A stretch of 64,000 nucleotides of DNA from CAWBOY01 sp963790585 (GTDB taxonomy: Bacteria > Planctomycetota > Planctomycetia > Gemmatales > Gemmataceae). The DNA lies in contig CAWBOY010000004.1 of assembly GCA_963790585.1 (NCBI GenBank), positions 992,001 to 1,056,000 of the forward strand. The letters run 5' to 3'. The notes beneath the pieces were generated by a model that saw nothing but the letters and a program-made list of their open reading frames with translations, did no database searches and was not told the origin of the DNA. Positions 29,033 to 38,675 of this stretch are shown here, piece after piece; the stretch's first letter is position 1, and every line of letters starts with the position of its first letter. The position numbers and the translations under genes were made by a program.

Positions 29033-30490
29033 TCAAACGACCTTACGCACCAACACGCCGCGAGTCTCGGTTTGGCCGGGCATAGCGCCGCGTAGCAGCA
29101 CGATGTATTGCCCGGATTGGACCAGCCCGTGTGACCTCGCCCACTTAATTGCGAAGTCCAGCTCCTGCTCCGAAGAGGTAGCATCAGCTGCAACCACGGC
29201 GGTGACCCCCCAACAGAGGGTTAGCAAGCGTGCGATCTGTTCGGTTGGTGTCAAAGCCAGAATCGTTGCCGTAGGCTGGCGGTTGCTCAGGGCTACGGCC
29301 GTGCGTCCCGACACCGTGCCGACAATAATCAGAGGGGAGTCCAGCTGCTTGGACGCTAAACAAGCGGCGTCGATCGCGGCCTCAACCATCGGATCGACGA
29401 ATCCCGCGAGGGAAGTAGCCGCGAGTTGGGCCGGCCGATGGTTCGCTTTTTGGTATGCCTCGGCCTCTGCGCAAATCCGTCGCATGGTCGCCACCGCTTC
29501 GACGGGATATTCGCCGACGGCGCTTTCTCCGGAGAGCATCACCGCGTCGGTGCCGTCTAGGACAGCATTGAAAACGTCGCTGGCCTCGGCCCGTGTCGGT
29601 CGGCTGGAGTGCTCCATGCTGTTGAGCATCTGCGTCGCCGTGATGACAGGACGATGCGTACGCTTGCATAGCGTGATGATTTGTTTCTGGATGGCGGGCA
29701 CCCGCTGTGCGTCCATCTCCACACCAAGATCGCCACGAGCCACCATAACGCCGTGGGTCGCGGCGACAATGGCGTCAAGGTCGCGGACCGCTTGCGGTTT
29801 TTCGATCTTGACCACAACCTTGGCGGGACACCCTCGCGCCTCCAATTCACGACGTAACCATGCCACGTCCTCCGGGCTGCGCACGAATGACAGCCCCACG
29901 AATTGCACGTCGTTTGCGTGCTGCGCGGTCCAGTTTAGGTCATGAAAGTCCTTTTCGGTCAGCGATTTGACGGCCAAATCCGAACCGGGCAAATTCAGTC
30001 CTTGCCGCGACCGTAGTCTGCCGGGAAGGATTACCTTCAATCGCGCCCGCTTCGGCTCAGCCGCCGTAACGGTCATGGCCACGTTGCCGTCGGCGAACAG
30101 GACCGTTTCGCCGGGCTTAAGGTCCCTGGGCAACTCACGATAGGAACACGTAAGTTCTCGCGGGTTGTCCGTCGCGCGATCGACGACGAGGCTGAATTCC
30201 TCTCCCAAAAGACACTCAACGAGGTCGCCAGCAATCGGTCCGAGCCGCATCTTCGGCCCGCACAGATCCTGCAAGACGCCGACGTGTCGACCCATTTCCC
30301 GGCTGATCGCGCGAATATCCGCGAGGACCGCGGAATGCTCATCATGCGTGCCGTGTGAGAAATTGAGACGAAAGACATTGACTCCGGTTTCGATCAACTG
30401 GCGCAGGATGACCGGGGACCGAGAAGCTGGTCCGATGGTTGCGACGATCTTCGTTCGGATCGTAGGCAGAGTGTCAGTACTCGTTGTCAT
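29033..30490 (-). CDS. pyk: pyruvate kinase
   Basis: A 485-residue enzyme with TKIVATIGPASRS, FRLNFSHGTHDEH, the KIEKPQAVRDLD catalytic lysine region, VARGDLGVEM, ITATQMLNSMEHSSRPTRAE and DAVMLSGESAVGEYPVEAV. It converts phosphoenolpyruvate and ADP to pyruvate and ATP. The C-terminal domain is present and ends in LLRGAMPGQTETRGVLVRKVV. The gene lies 16 bp after ldh on the same strand, so the two are probably cotranscribed, linking pyruvate formation to lactate formation. The ribosome site is weak (TTGGAAT). Confidence 0.95.
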   Translation of the reverse strand: MTTSTDTLPTIRTKIVATIGPASRSPVILRQLIETGVNVFRLNFSHGTHDEHSAVLADIRAISREMGRHVGVLQDLCGPKMRLGPIAGDLVECLLGEEFSLVVDRATDNPRELTCSYRELPRDLKPGETVLFADGNVAMTVTAAEPKRARLKVILPGRLRSRQGLNLPGSDLAVKSLTEKDFHDLNWTAQHANDVQFVGLSFVRSPEDVAWLRRELEARGCPAKVVVKIEKPQAVRDLDAIVAATHGVMVARGDLGVEMDAQRVPAIQKQIITLCKRTHRPVITATQMLNSMEHSSRPTRAEASDVFNAVLDGTDAVMLSGESAVGEYPVEAVATMRRICAEAEAYQKANHRPAQLAATSLAGFVDPMVEAAIDAACLASKQLDSPLIIVGTVSGRTAVALSNRQPTATILALTPTEQIARLLTLCWGVTAVVAADATSSEQELDFAIKWARSHGLVQSGQYIVLLRGAMPGQTETRGVLVRKVV

Positions 30491-30505
30491 TTTTATTCCA
30501 ACTCG

Positions 30506-31432
30506 TCAAGGGCCTGGCGAATCACCCGCGGCGCTGGCGCGTAGAGAGTCTGTTTCCTGTTGATTGAGCGGCAGGGGAAAGGTTTCAAGAACACCTTGTC
30601 CACCCACGAGTCGGGGCAGGGATACTGTTACGTTTTGAATTCCGACAACCTCGTGCGTGCGTGCGCCGACGGTGAACACGGAGCGCTGGTCGTGTAAAAT
30701 GACATTGACGATACGCGCTAGAGCGCTGCCGATGCCATAGTAGGTAGCATTCTTACCTCGGATGATCGTATACGCCGCGCCGCGTACTTTGGCATCAATA
30801 TCTTTGCGAATAGACTCGGACAGGTCGACGCCCCGCAGCTGCGCAAACGCATCCAGGGACATGCCTCCTATGGTCGCCAGCGACCAGGTTAGGACTTCCG
30901 AATCGCCATGTTCGCCGATTACGTAGGCATGAACGTGGTGAGGATCGACACCGCAGTGACCGCCGAGCAGGCTGCGGAACCGAGCTGTGTCCAGAGTCGT
31001 ACCAGAACCAAGGACGCGGCCCGCCGGTACGCCACATTTTTCCGCAAACCTAGCAGCCAGGTGGGTCATCACATCGACGGGATTGGAGGCGACTACCAGC
31101 ACGGCGTCCGGAGCGCTTTTCAGGACCGAGGGGACAACATCGGCAAACACTTGGGCGTTGCGCTGAAGCAAATGTAAACGCGACTCGCCAGGCTTTTGAC
31201 CCACACCGGCGCAGATGACGACGACCTTGCAATCGACCAGGTCGGCGTAACTGCCAGCGCGTACTTCGAGCGGATAGGCAAAGGGCACGGCGTGGCGAAT
31301 GTCGGCCGCCTCCGCGGCGGCACGTTCCGCGTTCTTGTCCACAAAGACAATCTCGCGCCCGACGCCTTGCATGACCAAGGCATAGCCAGCCGTCGCACCG
31401 ACAAAACCACTGCCCACAATCCCGACCTTCAT
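30506..31432 (-). CDS. ldh: L-lactate dehydrogenase
   Basis: A 308-residue NAD-dependent dehydrogenase. It shows the Rossmann start KVGIVGSGFVGATAGYAL, AGVGQKPGESRLHLLQRN with the mobile-loop arginine, VASNPVDVMTH, GSGTTLDTARFRSLLG and the catalytic histidine in VIGEHGDSEV. This pattern is lactate rather than malate dehydrogenase. The start at 31432 is chosen because GAGGA lies 6 bases upstream; an ATG at 31444 is four codons longer. It is followed directly by pyk. A decayed partial copy lies between pyk and xfp. Confidence 0.93.
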   Translation of the reverse strand: MKVGIVGSGFVGATAGYALVMQGVGREIVFVDKNAERAAAEAADIRHAVPFAYPLEVRAGSYADLVDCKVVVICAGVGQKPGESRLHLLQRNAQVFADVVPSVLKSAPDAVLVVASNPVDVMTHLAARFAEKCGVPAGRVLGSGTTLDTARFRSLLGGHCGVDPHHVHAYVIGEHGDSEVLTWSLATIGGMSLDAFAQLRGVDLSESIRKDIDAKVRGAAYTIIRGKNATYYGIGSALARIVNVILHDQRSVFTVGARTHEVVGIQNVTVSLPRLVGGQGVLETFPLPLNQQETDSLRASAAGDSPGP

Positions 31433-31512
31433 GAGATTCCTCATTCCACGATTATTGCTTGGCTCGATCTCATCGGAATTCTCCGTTGGGTCAAAGGAGG
31501 CCTTCGAACAGG

Positions 31513-32382
31513 TCAATCTTTGGAGACCTGTCCCACGTGCTGTCCACCCCACACCACAGCCAGAAGCAACGAGCCGAGAATCTCAAAGATCCCGTAGGCG
31601 AGCACTACCGTCACCGCTGCGGAACCAGGGAAGTTTTCTGTCGCGATTACCAGGCCGACACCAACATTGCGCAAAGACGTGGTGAGCGCCATTGCCTTGC
31701 GATTGTCGCCGCCCGGCCCGCCCAGCAACCATCCTGAAGCACATGTCGCAAGCAGCAGAGCGGACATTCCGAGCCACGCCCGCAAGCCAATTGCGGCAAG
31801 CATTTGGAACTGAACGACCAAGACAAGTCCCATGGTGGACAAGCCCAAGACCGCACTGAGCACGTTGGCCGGTTTCTGGAGCCGTTGGGTCAGGTGCGGC
31901 TGCCAATGCTTGACACACAAGCCAACGCAAAGCGGCAACAACTGCGTCACCAGGAGCGTGGCGACGATCTTGACCGCATCTACTTGAATCACGCTGTTCT
32001 CGAACAAACACGGCAGCAAGAAGAGCAAGAGAAGCGGTGCGGCTACAGCTGAAGAACCGGCCAGGAGTACCATCAATCCTACCGAGACGGCGACATTCCC
32101 TTTGGCGATTTTCGTGCAAGGGGGGGCGAACGGGGCTCCAGGGCAAACTGCCAGAATGAGAAACCCTATCAAGACAAGCGGATCGGCAGGAAGGAACAAC
32201 ATCAACAAACCAACTGTCACTGCCGGGACACACACATAGTTTGCCAGACCCGCCCGCAACACAAGACGCCAATTGCGTGCGACCGCGAGCAACTCGACGA
32301 ACGCCGTGTTCAGGCCAATAGCCACCATCATTTCGATGAGCATGACGGTTACGAGAACGCTCATGATGCGGTCAATCGTCAC
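31513..32382 (-). CDS. BASS-type (bile acid:sodium symporter family) transporter
   Basis: A 289-residue membrane protein with nine or so hydrophobic segments. Family-like motifs are CPGAPFAPPCTKIAKGN, LGLSTMGLVLVVQFQML and LTTSLRNVGVGLVIATENFPGSA. BASS proteins couple sodium entry to import of organic acids, including pyruvate. Next to pyk and ldh, a monocarboxylate substrate is a reasonable guess. The likely start is GTG at 32382 with AAAGGAGG upstream; an internal ATG six codons on is possible. It is 80 bp upstream of ldh in the same direction. Confidence 0.8.
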   Translation of the reverse strand: MTIDRIMSVLVTVMLIEMMVAIGLNTAFVELLAVARNWRLVLRAGLANYVCVPAVTVGLLMLFLPADPLVLIGFLILAVCPGAPFAPPCTKIAKGNVAVSVGLMVLLAGSSAVAAPLLLLFLLPCLFENSVIQVDAVKIVATLLVTQLLPLCVGLCVKHWQPHLTQRLQKPANVLSAVLGLSTMGLVLVVQFQMLAAIGLRAWLGMSALLLATCASGWLLGGPGGDNRKAMALTTSLRNVGVGLVIATENFPGSAAVTVVLAYGIFEILGSLLLAVVWGGQHVGQVSKD

Positions 32383-32403
32383 GGCCGAATCCGCCTCCTT
32401 TGA

Positions 32404-32889
32404 CTACAAGCCAAATGCCTCGCGCAGCTTTGCCTCCTGTTCCTTGGACAAGTTGGTGGTGATGATCTCGAACTTCAGGCGCGACATCGCCTCCGCCACC
32501 CGATCCACGACAGCCTCGCTTGTCATCAGGAACAGCCCCGAGGTGCCTTCCGTCACCTGTTCACGCACGTTCTTTATAAAGCTGTCGTCTATGCCGTAGT
32601 CACCAAACGCGCCGCCAAGCGCGCCGAATGCCGCTCCAATGGCTAGGCCAAACAGGGGGGCGGCAAAGATAAACCCCATTAGCATGCCCCAAAACATCCC
32701 GTTCGTAGCACCGATTCCGATCAGATCGACAACTTGGCGGGTGTTCGGGCATTTCCTCCCGGTCGGCCAGGAAACGATCGCGGCGTCGTGGAGCTTGATG
32801 AGGTGGTTTTTCTGAAGGTCTTGGACCAGACTGAGAGCAGCAGTTGCTCCATCGGCTGTTGGAAACTTGAGAACGGTTACGGTCGCCAT
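32404..32889 (-). CDS. DUF1269 family protein
   Basis: A 161-residue protein. The start MATVTVLKFPTADGATAALSLV, then DAAIVSWPTGRKCP and a glycine-rich hydrophobic pair (GMFWGMLMGFIFAAPLFGLAIGAAFGALGGAF), matches DUF1269 membrane-associated proteins. The C-terminal part reads ITTNLSKEQEAKLREAF. The function is unknown; relatives are often found with stress and potassium or energy genes. The start at 32889 has AAAGGAGA 6 bases upstream, and the longer frame to 32928 lacks a site. It is the first gene of the fermentation run, 21 bp before the BASS transporter. Confidence 0.85.
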   Translation of the reverse strand: MATVTVLKFPTADGATAALSLVQDLQKNHLIKLHDAAIVSWPTGRKCPNTRQVVDLIGIGATNGMFWGMLMGFIFAAPLFGLAIGAAFGALGGAFGDYGIDDSFIKNVREQVTEGTSGLFLMTSEAVVDRVAEAMSRLKFEIITTNLSKEQEAKLREAFGL

Positions 32890-33056
32890 GCTGCGTCTCC
32901 TTTGTCTGTTTCTGCTGGCGAGTGTCACATGTGTTTCGTTTCACCGGTCCAACCGTGTCGGCTCATTGGCAGCAACCACGAACGGACTATTGCTCACAGA
33001 GGTTCGGCTCATAAGCCGAACGTAAATGTGAGGCATCGATGCCCTCTCGATGCATG

Positions 33057-36000
33057 TCATGGCACAGAGGATTCCGTCTTTTTATGAGTGCCTTGACCGT
33101 CATGTTCTGCATTCGGCGAGCCAACAACAGCTCCATGCACAAGGACCGCAGGTACATCCATGCCAGCCCGGACGGAGGGCTTCCGGTCCGTGAGCCAGCG
33201 GATGACCACGTAAAAAACCGGCGTAAAGAAGATGCCGAAGATGGTGACTCCTAGCATCCCGCTGAAAACCGCGACGCCAAGGGCCACGCGCATTTCGGCT
33301 CCAGCCCCTTGTGCCAGGACGAGTGGGACGACACCGAGAATGAACGCGAACGACGTCATTAGGATCGGTCGCAAGCGTAGCCTACAAGCTTCCACAGTGG
33401 CCTCGTGGCACTCCTTCCCTTGGTCTTGTAGCTGCTTGGCGAATTCGACAATCAGGATAGCATTCTTGGCCGCGAGACCGATGAGCACCACCAGGCCGAT
33501 CTGCGTGAACAGGTTGTTATCCAGCTTTGCCAGCCAGACACCTGTAATGGCCGCTAGAAGACACATGGGTACGATCAACACGATCGCCACCGGCAACGAC
33601 CAGCTCTCATACTGGGCGGCCAACACCAAGACGACGAAGACCACGGCCAAGGGGAATGCCAACTTGGTGAATATGTCCTCCGACGCGAGGATCTGCTGGT
33701 AGGTCAGCTCCGTCCACTCATAGCCCATCGTGGACGGCAACTCCGTGTTGGCCAGGCTGTCCATGATGGCAATGGCTTGACCGGAGCTGATTCCGGGAGC
33801 TGTGTTTCCGTTGATCTCAGCCGAAGGATAAAGGTTGTAGTGGTTGACGATGGCCGGGCCGCTGTCGTAACGCACTTTGATCAACGTTTGCAGCGGGACT
33901 CGGTCGCCCTTCCCGTTGCGCACTTCGAGATTGCCGATGTTTTCGATTTTCATGCGGTAGGGCGGCGCGGCCTGGATATTCACCTGCCAGTTGCGGTTCT
34001 GGAAGAAGAAATCGTTGACGTAAAAGGATCCCAGGCTGGCCTGGAGAGTCTCATCGATCTCCTTGAGCTTGATTTGCTGAGCCTTGGCCTTTTCCTCGTC
34101 AATTTCGACGAAGAGTTGCGGCTGACTGACGCTGAATCCGCTGAAGAGGCCGACTAACCGCGGGTCCCGGTTCCCTTCGTCAGCAAGGCCTTGGACACCT
34201 CCCTGAAGTGCCCTAAGTCCGGCACCGCGGCGGTCCTGCACTTGCAGCTTGAAGCCACCTGTGCTACCCAGGCCATCCACGGGTGGCGCACCGAAGAGCG
34301 CGACGCGGGCCTCCCGGAACGAAGCAAACTTGCTCCGGAGGCGGGCCGCGATTTCAGGGCCGCTCAGGCCGGGCTTGCCGGCCCGCTGCTCGAACGGCTT
34401 AAGTATCACGAACATGCCGCCCACATTGCTGATATTGGTACTTACAAGCACCGAATAGCCGGGCAGGTCTATCGTGTGGGCCACCCCTTCGTCTTCGCGC
34501 GCCAGTTTACTCAATTCCTGGATGAGCCGGTCGCTCCGGTCCAGGCTCGCACCGTCGGGCAACTGGCCGTTGAGTACCAGGTATCCCTTGTCTTGCTCCG
34601 GAATGAAGCCTAACGGCACGGTCTTGAAGCCTAGAACAGTGAGGCCGATCAAGCCGCCATAAACGAGGAGGGCGATGATGCTCAGTCGCAGCAGAAGTCC
34701 CACAGCCTTGCCATAGGCATTGATCGTCACGTCAAAGGCCCAATTAAAGGCCTTGAAGAAGCCAGCCAGCAGCCAGTTGATGGCGGCTCCCGCCAACCAG
34801 CCGACGATGGCACCGGCCAAGAAAACTCCAGCTTTCAACCCCCAAAGAACCGCGAGACTGGGCTGGGTCTCAGCCTCATGGCCACCATGCTCGTGACCGC
34901 CAACATCGATGCCCACGAGATGCCCGATCGGCGCCAGCAAGAGGAAGAAGGCCACCAGGCCTCCGATCAGTGCGAGGCCCAATCGCGGCAGGGCCTCCTG
35001 CTGGACATGGTCGTGTCCACCGTGAGCGTGAGGTTTTAGCAAGAGGCGCACAGGGCGGGGCTGAGGGTCAGCGAATTGAACGCCGAGATCACCGTCGAGG
35101 CGGCAATGGTCAGTGCGAACTGCTTAAAGAATTGCCCACTGATGCCGGCCATGAACGCGGTCGGGACGAACACGGAACAGAGAACGAGTGCAATGGCGAT
35201 GACAGGGCCGGTCACCTCGTCCATCGCCTTGCGACTGGCGTCCCGAGGCGACAAGCCTCGCCCTAGCCATGTCTCCACATTTTCCACCACGACGATGGCA
35301 TCATCGACCACGATGCCAATCGCCAGCACCAGGCCGAAGAGCGACAAATTATTGAGGGAGAATCCCAGTAGTGACATGACACCGAAGGTGCCGATCAGCG
35401 AGACAGGCACTGCTACCATGGGAATAATGGTAGCCCGCCAATTCTGGAGGAATACCAGCACCACGATGAAGACGAGGACGAACGCCTCGAAGAGGGTATG
35501 CATGACGCTGGCGACCGACTCTTGGATGAAGACTGTCGTGTCGTAGTGGATGGCATATTCGACGCCTTCGGGAAAGCGTGCCTTTAATTCCTGCATTTTC
35601 GCGCGGATGGCCTTGGCTGTATCCAGTGCGTTGGAACCAGGTAGTTGGAAAATGGCCAGGGTTACCGACGGCTCACCGTCGAGGTAGCTGTTGACGTCAT
35701 AGTTCTTGGCACCCAACTCCACGCCTTTTTCCAGGAATTTCCCATTCTTGTCCAATAGGTCGTTCCGAACTACGTCGCTTAGCCTGACGACGGCTCCGGT
35801 CTCCCCGGTCTTAATGACGATGTTCTCAAACTGCTCTTCCGAGGTTAGACGGCCGCGGGTGTTAAGAGGAAGCTGAAAGCGGATGGAGGAATTGGCTGGG
35901 ACCGGCGGCTGGCCGAGGCGGCCGGCGGCCACCTGGCGGTTCTGCTCGCGCACGGCATTGATCACATCGCTGGCCGTCAGTTTCTTTGCGGCCAGCTTAT

Positions 36001-36592
36001 CCGGGTCCAGCCAGACACGCATGCTATAGTCGCGCGGGCCGAGGAAGGCCACATCGCCGACTCCCTTGAGCCTGGCCAAGTCGTCCTTGACGCTGATCGT
36101 CGCGAAATTGCTCAGGTAAAGCTGATCGTAGAAATAACTTCCGTCCGGCCTCTTGGACGAGATAATGTTCACGCACATGAGGATGCTGGGCGACTTTTTC
36201 TTGGTCGTCACACCGATGCGTTTGACATCCTCGGGCAGCTTGGCCTCAGCCACGGCCACGCGGTTCTGCACGAGCACCTGCGCCGTGTCAAGATTCGTTC
36301 CCAGCTCGAAGGTGATGTCGAGATTCATCTGGCCGTCGTTGGTGCATTTCGACGACATGTAGAGCATCCGCTCGACGCCGTTGACTTCCTGCTCGATGGG
36401 GAACGCCACGGTGTCGGCCACGGTTTTGGCGTTGGCGCCGGGATAGGTCGCCGTGACCTGAATAGTGGGAGGGGAAACGTCCGGATACTGAGCGATGGGC
36501 AGCTGGGGAAGCGCCACCCCGCCGACGATCAAAATCACGATCGACAGCACGGTGGCGAAAATCGGCCGGTCGATGAAAAAATGGGAGATCAT
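33057..36592 (-). CDS. RND efflux permease (HAE1/AcrB-like), one frameshift
   Basis: Two frames, 36592-35036 and 35051-33057, together give about 1178 residues. The first has MISHFFIDRPIFATVLSIVI, AQYPDVSPPTIQVTATYPGAN, IGIVVDDAIVVVENVE and the end LSPALCA. The second resumes with LLLKPHAHGGHDH and has GLAAKNAILIVEFAKQ and RLRPILMTSFAFILGVVPL. One base is missing at about 35045. The permease would pump drugs or organics across the envelope with the adaptor upstream. Odd: the region between the two halves carries a His-rich insertion (HAHGGHDH, GGHEHGGHEAE) plus extra hydrophobic stretches, unusual for AcrB-like pumps and possibly metal-binding. Confidence 0.9.
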
Positions 36593-36661
36593 GTGACGGT
36601 CTCGCGCTTATCCGGGAAACGAAGGCGTGCCTAATTCATGCGTGATGCCGGCAAATCGGCA

Positions 36662-37867
36662 TCATGATGCCGGCTTCACCGTCGCCTCGCCTGGTTTTTG
36701 TGGGTCGATCGGGTAATTGAGCCGCGCACGCTGAAGATTGTCTACGATCACCCACCAGTCCTCAGGTTTTTCGCCATCCGCGAGCTTGTCCGAGGGCTGA
36801 ACCGCTCGCGTCGCCTCGTCAGTCAAAATCCCGAGCGTGACGTTTCGCCGCCTGACGACGTTCTTGTCATCAGCGATTAGAACGTACCGTTTGTCTTGGT
36901 CGGAAAGAATCGCGGTCTCAGGGATGAGCAGCGCGACGCTTGGATCCCCCGTGGGCAATCGAACCCGCACACGCGCGCCAGCAACGAAGAAGCCATCCTT
37001 GTTGGCCACACTGCCGTAGAGCTGCAATGTTCCCGTTCCAGGGTCAATGCGGTTGTCGCTGAAGACCAGCTTCGCTGGGTGCTTGAGGCCGTTCTCACCT
37101 TCCAATGCGAATGTGAAATTTATCTCGGCGCTTCTCAGCGCGGCGAGCACTTCGGTCAGGTTCTTCCCGCTGGCGTTGACGCCGCGCGCATAGCGCTGCA
37201 GGGATCGCTCGTCGACGTTGAAGTACAACCGAATTGGATCGCTCGATACGATCGTGGTCAGCAGAGGGTCGCTGCCGCCGGCGTTGACAAGGTTGCCTTC
37301 CGTCAGCTCGGCCTTCCCGATGCGACCGCCTATTTCCGCGGTAATGTGGGCATACTCTAGATCGAGGTTCGCCTGCTCCACGCCGGCCTCGGCCTTGATC
37401 TTGTCCGCCGCGGCGACCAATTGCTTGGCGGTCCAGACCTCCACCTCCTCGCGTGAAGCCGCGCCGGTCCTGGCCAGGCTGGCGGTCCTTGCATACTCCT
37501 TCTTTGCCAATTCCAGAGTGGCATCGGCATTCTTCACCTGCGCTTTGGACGCATCAAGCGATGCCTGGAAAGGTCGCGGATCGATCTCGAAAAGTAAATC
37601 GCCCTTCTTGACCATATCGCCGTTGGTGAAGTTAACCTTCTTGATGTGGCCCCGAACGCGAGAACGGACTTCTTGCACTTTGTCCGGTTGCATCCAGCCG
37701 TTGAACTCCACGGCGTTGGTCAATTCCTGCTTTACGGGATGCATCACACCGGCTCTCGGCGCCTCGGCGGGGCCTGCGGAAGGGGACTGGCTGGAACAAC
37801 CGCCAAGAAGCATTGCCGGCAGCAAGAACAGGGCGGCAGACCAAGCTCGTTGATGTTGATAAGGCAC
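36662..37867 (-). CDS. RND efflux periplasmic adaptor (lipoprotein)
   Basis: An adaptor of about 401 residues with a lipoprotein signal ending LLPAMLLGGC. The membrane-fusion pattern follows: RVRGHIKKVNFTNGDMVKKGDLLFEIDPRPF, an alpha-helical hairpin (about residues 95-165), then the second lipoyl half ITAEIGGRIGKAELTEGNLV. The beta-barrel includes VFSDNRIDPGTGTLQLYGSVAN. The start is uncertain: GTG at 37867 with AGGGG upstream gives a normal signal peptide, and ATG at 37912 or GTG at 37915 is the alternative. It lies 69 bp upstream of the permease and forms an operon with it. No outer-membrane channel gene is in the window. Confidence 0.88.
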   Translation of the reverse strand: MPYQHQRAWSAALFLLPAMLLGGCSSQSPSAGPAEAPRAGVMHPVKQELTNAVEFNGWMQPDKVQEVRSRVRGHIKKVNFTNGDMVKKGDLLFEIDPRPFQASLDASKAQVKNADATLELAKKEYARTASLARTGAASREEVEVWTAKQLVAAADKIKAEAGVEQANLDLEYAHITAEIGGRIGKAELTEGNLVNAGGSDPLLTTIVSSDPIRLYFNVDERSLQRYARGVNASGKNLTEVLAALRSAEINFTFALEGENGLKHPAKLVFSDNRIDPGTGTLQLYGSVANKDGFFVAGARVRVRLPTGDPSVALLIPETAILSDQDKRYVLIADDKNVVRRRNVTLGILTDEATRAVQPSDKLADGEKPEDWWVIVDNLQRARLNYPIDPQKPGEATVKPAS

Positions 37868-38106
37868 TTTTTCACCCCTTAGGAGGAAAAGGTGCGTTAG
37901 TTGCGTGGTCATCACACTGACTCCATTACATGTCTTGACTTCGATTGCTTTATTGACGGCTTGCAGTCGGGTCGCCTGTCAGAAGTGCCAGGGGGAGTAG
38001 GAAAAAGTACCAGTCGGCCGCCTAGATTCGAGAGGGACGCCGAGGCTGGCAGGTTTTGTTCCCGCCGGGTGAAGAGCGAGTCGGCACCCATCGGGATCTC
38101 GCTCGT

Positions 38107-38505
38107 CTATTCCGGGTTGATGCCGGGGGAAACAAACGAAAGCCCCGCCACCGCAGCTCTCAGTGCCGGCAGTAGATCCGTGGCGATGCGACATTTGACA
38201 ACATAACCAAGGGCTCCGGCCGCTAGGGCCGCGCGAACGTAATCGCGATCCTCATAGACGCTCAAGAAAACGATCTTTACCGAAGAGCCCAGTGATTGAA
38301 AGTGTCGAGCCGCCTTGATGCCGTTAATCACTGGCATCGAAATGTCCAGTACCAAAACATCCGGCTCAAATCGAGTAGTCTCTTCGATCGATGTTCTACC
38401 GTCGCCGACCTTTCCAATCACGTCGAACTCCTGTTCGAGTAGTCGGGTCTCGATCGTTAGAAAGTCCTCATGATCGTCGGCCAGTAATACACGATACCGA
38501 CTCAA
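38107..38505 (-). CDS. response regulator, receiver domain only
   Basis: A receiver domain of about 133 residues with acidic pocket LLADDHEDF, phospho-acceptor DVLVLDISMPVINGIKAARHF, a signalling serine in VFLSVYEDRD and lysine in GYVVKCRIA. No output domain follows; the protein stops after FVSPGINPE, where NarL-type regulators would continue into a helix-turn-helix. The start is taken as TTG at 38505 because GGGAG lies 7 bases upstream; no ATG is close to the receiver fold. It lies downstream of the kinase and NarL-type regulator on the same strand. It may be a truncated NarL relative or a true single-domain regulator. Confidence 0.8.
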   Translation of the reverse strand: MSRYRVLLADDHEDFLTIETRLLEQEFDVIGKVGDGRTSIEETTRFEPDVLVLDISMPVINGIKAARHFQSLGSSVKIVFLSVYEDRDYVRAALAAGALGYVVKCRIATDLLPALRAAVAGLSFVSPGINPE

Positions 38506-38548
38506 TTGTTTCTCCCAACAAGGTTGGGAAAGGGAGGGCAGTCCTGAA

Positions 38549-38565
38549 CCCACCGAGACGGTGGG
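38549..38565. repeat. small leader hairpin
   Basis: CCCACCG and CGGTGGG form a 7-bp stem with a 3-base loop, about 45 bp upstream of the receiver-only regulator start. It is not followed by a T run in either direction, so it is more likely a leader structure than a terminator. Confidence 0.35.
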
Positions 38566-38675
38566 GCTTGAAAAAGGGCGCCTCTCACCTAATACGTAAA
38601 ACGTATCACGGGCGCGCACGAACGGGATACTGGCAATAGTAACAGTGCTGGGTAGAAAGATTGGCAGGCGCTCGG

